Part shown: positions 40,415 to 44,669 of the stretch, piece after piece
Layout: each line of letters begins with the position of its first letter
Position numbering within the stretch: the first letter of the stretch is position 1
Origin: Phycisphaera mikurensis NBRC 102666
Lineage (GTDB): Bacteria > Planctomycetota > Phycisphaerae > Phycisphaerales > SM1A02
NCBI GenBank assembly: GCA_945878575.1
Contig: CAMDUB010000016.1
Coordinates: 1 to 44,669 of the forward strand
Direction: 5' to 3'
DNA: 44,669 nt
The notes under the pieces: model-generated
Database searches by the model: none
The model's input: the letters and a program-made list of their open reading frames with translations, nothing else
Told to the model about the DNA's origin: nothing
Position numbers and translations under genes: made by a program

Positions 40415-41548
40415 ATGCGCGCGATCATCACAGGCCAAATCGGTGTCGACAAGAAGCCCTACCTTGAGTCCTTAGTGGACGCGGCGGGACGGCGCCACAA
40501 GAAGGTGGAGCTGTTCAATGTTGGCAACATGATGTATGCGGAAGCGCCTGACGTGCGCCCGGGGCGCATCTTGGATTTGCCGTGGTCGCGTTTGGCAAAC
40601 CTGCGCCGCGCGGTGCTCAAGGATGTGATTGCCGCAACATCGCCAGCATCTGCGCATCCCAACCTGATCATCAATACGCACGCCACCTTCCGGTGGCGAC
40701 ATGGTCTCTTCAGTGCCTTTGACTTTGACCAATTGCAGATGCTGAAGCCAGACATGTTCATCTGCTTGGTGGACAATATTGAAGTGGTCCACTACCGACT
40801 CCACCAAGAGCATGACATTGACGCCACGCTGAAGGATTGCATGGTGTGGCGTGAAGAAGAAATCTTGGCCACTGAATTGATGGCGCAGGCGCTTGGATGC
40901 GGACAGAATTTCTACATCTTGAGCCGTGGTCGCCAACGCGACACCGTGGAAACTGCGCTGCGGCTGATTACTCGGCCGGAGATGAAGAAGGTGTATCCAA
41001 GCTTCCCAATGAGCCATGTCATGGACATGCCGGATGTGCTTGCAGAAATCGACCACTTCCGCGACGCACTTGCCAAGCACTTTGTTACCTTTGATCCGGG
41101 TGATGTGGATGAGAAGCTGTTGCTTGATCGCGCGATCGAAGCAGCGCGCACCGGCAAGGATTTCATTGATGTTGAAGCGCATAGTTTCGGCGGACGCGCC
41201 GGCGGACCCGCCATGCGCGTGCCGGTGCGCGAGATCCTTGATATCGCTGGTGATATTGACGGGCAGATCTACATGCGTGACTTTAAATTGATCGACCAGG
41301 CGGACATGATCGTTAGTTTGGTGCCGGAGCTTCCGAACGGACAGCCGGGCCTTTCGAGCGGCGTGGAGCGGGAGTTGCAACACGCTTTCGAGCACACCAA
41401 AGATGTCTACGTGGTGTGGAAGCCGAAGAAGAATCCAAGTCCGTTCATTACTGAAACGGCCACCAAGATCTTCCGAACCGTGGACGAGGCGCTCGCCCAC
41501 TTTGAGGCGAAGGGCATGTTTGCGCCGACGGACTTGTTCGGGCATTGA
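40415..41548 (+). CDS. Adenylate-kinase-like domain fused to a nucleoside-deoxyribosyltransferase-like domain
   Basis: Protein of 377 residues. Residues about 1-200 resemble archaeal-type adenylate kinases: an N-terminal strand and loop (IITGQIGVDKK), NVGNMMYAEA near 36, a helix RLANLRRAVLKDVIA, the strand-turn LIINTHATFRWRHG near 88 and LKPDMFICLVDN. The P-loop lacks the usual Gly-Lys-Thr/Ser end. Residues about 210-377 resemble nucleoside 2-deoxyribosyltransferase or DUF4406-type folds: YMRDFKLIDQADMIVSLVPE, then SSGVERELQHAFEHTKDVYV in place of the S-GT-xE catalytic region. I infer a nucleotide-binding or nucleotide-modifying protein; which reaction, if any, is not known. Confidence 0.6.
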   Translation: MRAIITGQIGVDKKPYLESLVDAAGRRHKKVELFNVGNMMYAEAPDVRPGRILDLPWSRLANLRRAVLKDVIAATSPASAHPNLIINTHATFRWRHGLFSAFDFDQLQMLKPDMFICLVDNIEVVHYRLHQEHDIDATLKDCMVWREEEILATELMAQALGCGQNFYILSRGRQRDTVETALRLITRPEMKKVYPSFPMSHVMDMPDVLAEIDHFRDALAKHFVTFDPGDVDEKLLLDRAIEAARTGKDFIDVEAHSFGGRAGGPAMRVPVREILDIAGDIDGQIYMRDFKLIDQADMIVSLVPELPNGQPGLSSGVERELQHAFEHTKDVYVVWKPKKNPSPFITETATKIFRTVDEALAHFEAKGMFAPTDLFGH

Positions 41549-41707
41549 CGGTTGGGGGAGCGCGGGCGGGGTCAGCCGTGGCGAATAGTGAGAATGGTGC
41601 GTCCCGAAACCCGTGCGTCGGGCAAACGCGAAGGCAATTGCCGGCGTGTCCCCCATGATTTGGCGCCCCGTTCGGGCGATTTCGCTTCCGATTCCGCGTA
41701 GCCGGGC

Positions 41708-41713
41708 TACTCT
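41708..41713 (+). promoter_or_regulatory. Candidate -10 element of the GH13 gene
   Basis: TACTCT within CCGGGCTACTCTT (41702-41714), the same 13-mer found at 32395-32407 before the first dockerin-tail gene. Lies 49 bases before TTG 41763. Confidence 0.35.
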
Positions 41714-41762
41714 TTCACTTGCGCCTGATAAGCCCCGCTGCCATCCACCTTGGAGCCTGCAC

Positions 41763-43799
41763 TTGAGACTCTCGATCCGAACGATCGCCGGAACCGTCCT
41801 AACTGCCGCAGTGTTGGCGATGCCAGCGGCTGCGCAAGTTTCCACGCGCGCTGGGATCGGTGCAATTCCGTACAACGACGGTCCGGGTGTGCTGGGCGTG
41901 ACCTTCCGCACCTGGGCACCCAATGCAACCGCAGTGGCGGTTGGAGGCATCTTCAACAACTGGAGTGCAACATCCCATCCGTTGTCGAGCGAGGGCAATG
42001 GATGGTGGTCGCGCGATGTGGCGCTGATTCAAGCGGGCGCGCAATACAAGTTTGCCATTACACGCGGTGCCACCACACAGTGGAAGAATGACGCGCGCGC
42101 ACGGAGGCTCACGAACTCGGTTGGTACCTCGGTGGTTTACAACCCCAATGGGTACGCGTGGCAGTCGAATAATTTCCAGATGCCCGCATGGACCAACGTC
42201 GTGGCGTATGAAATGCACATCGGCACATTTCATGTGCCGACTGGTGCTGCGCTTCCCGGCACATTCGCAACGGCGACCGCCAAGCTTGACCATCTGCAGG
42301 CACTCGGCGTCAACGTGCTGGAACTGATGCCAACCAATGAATTTGCGGGCGACATCAGTTGGGGCTACAACCCAGCGCACCCCTTCAGCGTGGAGAGTTC
42401 CTACGGCGGACCGGATGCACTGAAGGCCTTTGTTGATGCGGCGCACCAGCGCGGGATTGCCGTCATGGGCGATGTGGTCTACAACCACTTCGGACCGCAG
42501 GACATGGACCTTTGGAAGTATGACGGATGGAGTACCAGTAGCACCACTGGCGGCATCTTCTTCTACGAAGACGCCAATGCCAGTACGCCATGGGGAGCAC
42601 GCCCCAACTACGGCAGAGGCGAAGTACGCACGTACATCAAGGAAAATACGATGATGTGGCTCGACGAGTTTCGGCTCGACGGGCTGCGCTTTGATGGCAC
42701 CAAGTTCATGCGTCTGCGCGATTATGCCGGACCGGAAATTCCAGATGGTTGGAGCATGCTGCAGTGGTGCAACGAGTCCGCTGACGCGCAGTTTCCTGGC
42801 AAGCTCATGGTGGCTGAAGATCTGGGCGACAACGCGTGGATCACCAAGACCACCGGCGCTGGCGGCGCTGGCTTTGACTCACAATGGGACGGCTCGTTTG
42901 CATTCCCAGTGCGGTCGGCGCTTGAGGCAGCCAGCGATTCATCGCGCGACATGTTTGCCGTTCGGGATGCAATCAACAAGAACTTCAACGGCTCGATGCA
43001 ACAGCGCGTCATCTACACCGAGAACCATGACGAAGTGGCCAACGGTCGCACCCGTGTTCCAGAGTCGATCTGGCCGGGAAATGCTGGTAGTTGGTACAGC
43101 CGCAAGCGTTCCACGCTTGGGGCAGCGTTGGTGATGACTGCTCCGGGCATTCCGATGATCTTCCAGGGGCAAGAGTTCTTGGAGGACGGTTACTTTGCTG
43201 CCGAGGACCGGCTGGATTGGAATAAGGCGACCACCTACAGCAAGGTCACCGACCTGTACCGCAGTTTGATTCGGCTACGACGCAATCTGGACGGCACCAG
43301 CCGCGGATTGAGCGGGGCATCGACCAACGTCTTCCATGTGAACAACAATGCCAAGGTGCTGGGCTTCCATCGGTGGCAGAACGGTGGTGCGGGTGATGAC
43401 GTGGTGGTGCTCACCAACTTCAGCAATGTTTCCTACCCCAACTACCGCGTTGGCCTGCCCCGCGGCGGACTGTGGCGGGTGCGTTTCAACAGCGATTCCA
43501 CCGCCTATTCGGCCGATTACGGGAACTACGCTGCGACCGATGTCACCGCCGACAACTCCGGCTACGACGGCCTGCCGTTCAGTGGGAACTTCCGATTTGG
43601 CCCGTACACCTCGGTGATCTTTAGTCAGTCAGCGCTGAGCCCGTTTGACCTGAATGGCGACTGGCTGGTCGGCGGGGCCGACTTGGGCGTGCTTTTGGCG
43701 CAATGGGGCGGGCCGGGAACGGCCGACTTCGATAGCGACGGGATCGTGGGTGGTTCCGACATCGGGAGAATGCTTGCTGCTTGGGGAATAGTCCAATAA
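41763..43799 (+). CDS. Secreted GH13 alpha-amylase-family enzyme with CBM48 and dockerin-like tail
   Basis: Exported alpha-glucan-active enzyme of 678 residues. TTG 41763 is chosen since it begins a clean signal peptide (MRLSIRTIAGTVLTAAVLAM, cut after PAAA) and has GGAG at the right distance; the frame is open from 41613. An N-terminal CBM48-like domain (about 35-125; TFRTWAPNATAVAVGGIFNN) precedes the GH13 barrel with region I MGDVVYNHFG (about 235), II GLRFDGTKFM (nucleophile Asp, about 309), III LMVAEDLGD (acid Glu, about 351) and IV YTENHDEVANG (about 420). The CBM48-plus-barrel layout and HDEV region resemble glycogen branching enzymes and trehalohydrolases, so a secreted branching-type or amylase activity is possible. 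The last 45 residues are dockerin-like: FDLNGDWLVGGADLGVLLAQ and FDSDGIVGGSDIGRMLAAWG. Confidence 0.88.
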   Translation: MRLSIRTIAGTVLTAAVLAMPAAAQVSTRAGIGAIPYNDGPGVLGVTFRTWAPNATAVAVGGIFNNWSATSHPLSSEGNGWWSRDVALIQAGAQYKFAITRGATTQWKNDARARRLTNSVGTSVVYNPNGYAWQSNNFQMPAWTNVVAYEMHIGTFHVPTGAALPGTFATATAKLDHLQALGVNVLELMPTNEFAGDISWGYNPAHPFSVESSYGGPDALKAFVDAAHQRGIAVMGDVVYNHFGPQDMDLWKYDGWSTSSTTGGIFFYEDANASTPWGARPNYGRGEVRTYIKENTMMWLDEFRLDGLRFDGTKFMRLRDYAGPEIPDGWSMLQWCNESADAQFPGKLMVAEDLGDNAWITKTTGAGGAGFDSQWDGSFAFPVRSALEAASDSSRDMFAVRDAINKNFNGSMQQRVIYTENHDEVANGRTRVPESIWPGNAGSWYSRKRSTLGAALVMTAPGIPMIFQGQEFLEDGYFAAEDRLDWNKATTYSKVTDLYRSLIRLRRNLDGTSRGLSGASTNVFHVNNNAKVLGFHRWQNGGAGDDVVVLTNFSNVSYPNYRVGLPRGGLWRVRFNSDSTAYSADYGNYAATDVTADNSGYDGLPFSGNFRFGPYTSVIFSQSALSPFDLNGDWLVGGADLGVLLAQWGGPGTADFDSDGIVGGSDIGRMLAAWGIVQ

Positions 43800-43826
43800 C
43801 AATCAGTGATGATTTAATACTGATGC

Positions 43827-43854
43827 TTGCATCCGCATGAAATTGGGTTACTTT
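43827..43854 (+). promoter_or_regulatory. Candidate promoter of the last sorting-tail gene
   Basis: TTGCAT (43827-43832), 16-base spacer, TACTTT (43849-43854), about 90 bases before ATG 43947. Same spacer length and TACTNT form as the promoter at 31235-31262. Confidence 0.45.
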
Positions 43855-43946
43855 GTGAAGGTTCGGTGTTTGAGGTTTGGAACAAGGGCGATCGCGGCGT
43901 GCCGCGGCTTCTGTCCGTTTCTGACTTCCATCGGAGCCTCTCAGTC

Positions 43947-44612
43947 ATGAAGAATTTGATCACTACTGCAAGCGTCTTGCTCATTGCATCGGCAGCTCAC
44001 GCCGGTGTTACCGGTTCGTACACCGACGCAACCTTTGACCTCTTCGACAACGGACTCGACAACCTCGACATCACCGGCGTCGGCGTCTCCGACGATGGCA
44101 CGAACGTCACCTTTGCCGTGACCACGCGCGGCTTCCAGAACTGGACCAAGTACATGATCGCTATCGATAGCGATCCGACCGGTGGCACCGGCACCAATGC
44201 ATGGAGCCGCCCTTGGGATTTGAACGGCGCACAGATCGAGCACTTCATCGGTTCTTGGGTTGATGCGCCGTCGAACAACGTTCAGAACGTCACCTTCCGC
44301 AACGGTGCCTGGGACTGGGGGAACTACGAGACCCTCTCGAACAGCGTCTCTGGCAACACGGTGTTCTTCACGGCTTCGCTGGCTTCACTCGGACTCTCGG
44401 CGGGTCAGACTTTCTCGTTTGACGTTGGCACCTCCGGTGGCGGCAACGACCCAGCGGTCGATCTGCTGAGCCGCTCCGACGCAGCAACCACTGGTTGGGG
44501 TTCGCCCTCCCTCTCGGGTGCGTTCCGCACTTACACCGTCACTCCCACCCCGGGTGCGATTGCGCTCTTGGGACTCGCCGGCATCGCTGGATCGCGACGT
44601 CGCACGAAGTGA
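43947..44612 (+). CDS. Secreted sorting-tail protein, unrelated body
   Basis: Protein of 221 residues with signal peptide at about 1-19 (MKNLITTASVLLIASAAHA) and the C-terminal tail PTPGAIALLGLAGIAGSRRR, the same sorting signal type as the array at 23.7-32.2 kb. The body is different from the array family: it contains DLFDNGLDNLDITGVGVSDD, WTKYMIAIDSDPTGGTGTNA and SFDVGTSGGGNDPAVDLLSR, which read like a beta-sandwich domain with Asp-rich calcium-type loops. Function unknown. ATG 43947 is preceded by GGAG at about ten bases. Confidence 0.88.
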   Translation: MKNLITTASVLLIASAAHAGVTGSYTDATFDLFDNGLDNLDITGVGVSDDGTNVTFAVTTRGFQNWTKYMIAIDSDPTGGTGTNAWSRPWDLNGAQIEHFIGSWVDAPSNNVQNVTFRNGAWDWGNYETLSNSVSGNTVFFTASLASLGLSAGQTFSFDVGTSGGGNDPAVDLLSRSDAATTGWGSPSLSGAFRTYTVTPTPGAIALLGLAGIAGSRRRTK

Positions 44613-44669
44613 TGAGACATTGACCGGTTGCGACGTGATCGCGACAGGCACAAACAAACGCGGCGGGCG

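Noticed and set aside
40472-41998. Minus-strand open frame of 508 codons opposite the kinase-like/deoxyribosyltransferase-like gene
   Set aside because: Length reflects high GC and codon structure of the plus-strand gene; His/Arg-rich translation without motif or start signal.
1-44669. tRNA, rRNA, riboswitch or replication origin
   Set aside because: I looked for tRNA T-arm patterns, conserved rRNA segments, known riboswitch cores and DnaA-box clusters by eye and found none that held up; short or diverged ones could be missed.

Overview
The window looks like a chromosomal segment of a high-GC planctomycete, most likely of the class Phycisphaerae. The inference rests on secreted proteins that end in a Pro-Ala-Pro-Gly / Gly-Leu-Ala-Gly / Arg-Arg-Arg-Arg sorting-like tail (a PEP-CTERM-type variant), on secreted proteins with C-terminal dockerin-like repeats, on a sigma-factor-like regulator with degenerate regions, and on scattered rather than clustered cell-wall genes. 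No phylogenetic search could be run. I found no rRNA, tRNA, transposase, integrase, phage gene or CRISPR array.

Region 1 (1-23.6 kb) is mostly housekeeping. The 3' end of rpsI faces a minus-strand operon alr - mqnA - sigma-like gene across a shared terminator. Then come a DEAD-box helicase with psuG, rho with two MlaD/MCE proteins, a minus-strand murA, a plant-type ferredoxin-NADP reductase, a TPR protein, and a minus-strand rpsR with an unusual Arg-Gly-Asp-rich extension. After these lie a degenerate GGDEF-like protein with a metallophosphoesterase, a tightly overlapping minus-strand operon (ygfZ-like, a small membrane protein, HMG-CoA lyase), an M42 aminopeptidase, and murG/ftsW overlapping by 4 bases.

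Region 2 (23.7-32.2 kb) is the accessory part. Seven copies of one secreted protein module sit in six genes: one gene on the minus strand before miaB and five on the plus strand after it, one of which is an in-frame fusion of two modules. The copies share signal peptide, body, sorting tail, a short leader hairpin next to the ribosome binding site and, for two of them, a near-identical terminator. This looks like a recently amplified surface or extracellular protein family.

Region 3 (32.2-35.5 kb) holds two tandem paralogous secreted proteins with C-terminal dockerin-like repeats, each followed by a strong GC-rich hairpin.

Region 4 (35.5-44.7 kb) returns to compact gene order: two DUF4190-like membrane proteins, an MlaF-like ABC ATPase, murD, a small lipoprotein, ispF and a two-domain protein (archaeal-type adenylate-kinase-like plus nucleoside-deoxyribosyltransferase-like). 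It ends with a secreted GH13 enzyme carrying a dockerin-like tail and another sorting-tail protein.

Functional themes are peptidoglycan synthesis (alr, murA, murD, murG, ftsW), envelope lipid transport (two MCE proteins and an MlaF-like ATPase), isoprenoid and menaquinone precursors (ispF, mqnA), RNA metabolism (helicase, rho, miaB) and a large investment in secreted proteins with C-terminal sorting or docking modules. Several genes have a TANNNT -10-like hexamer only 6-10 bases before the start codon and no clear Shine-Dalgarno sequence, which suggests leaderless mRNAs.
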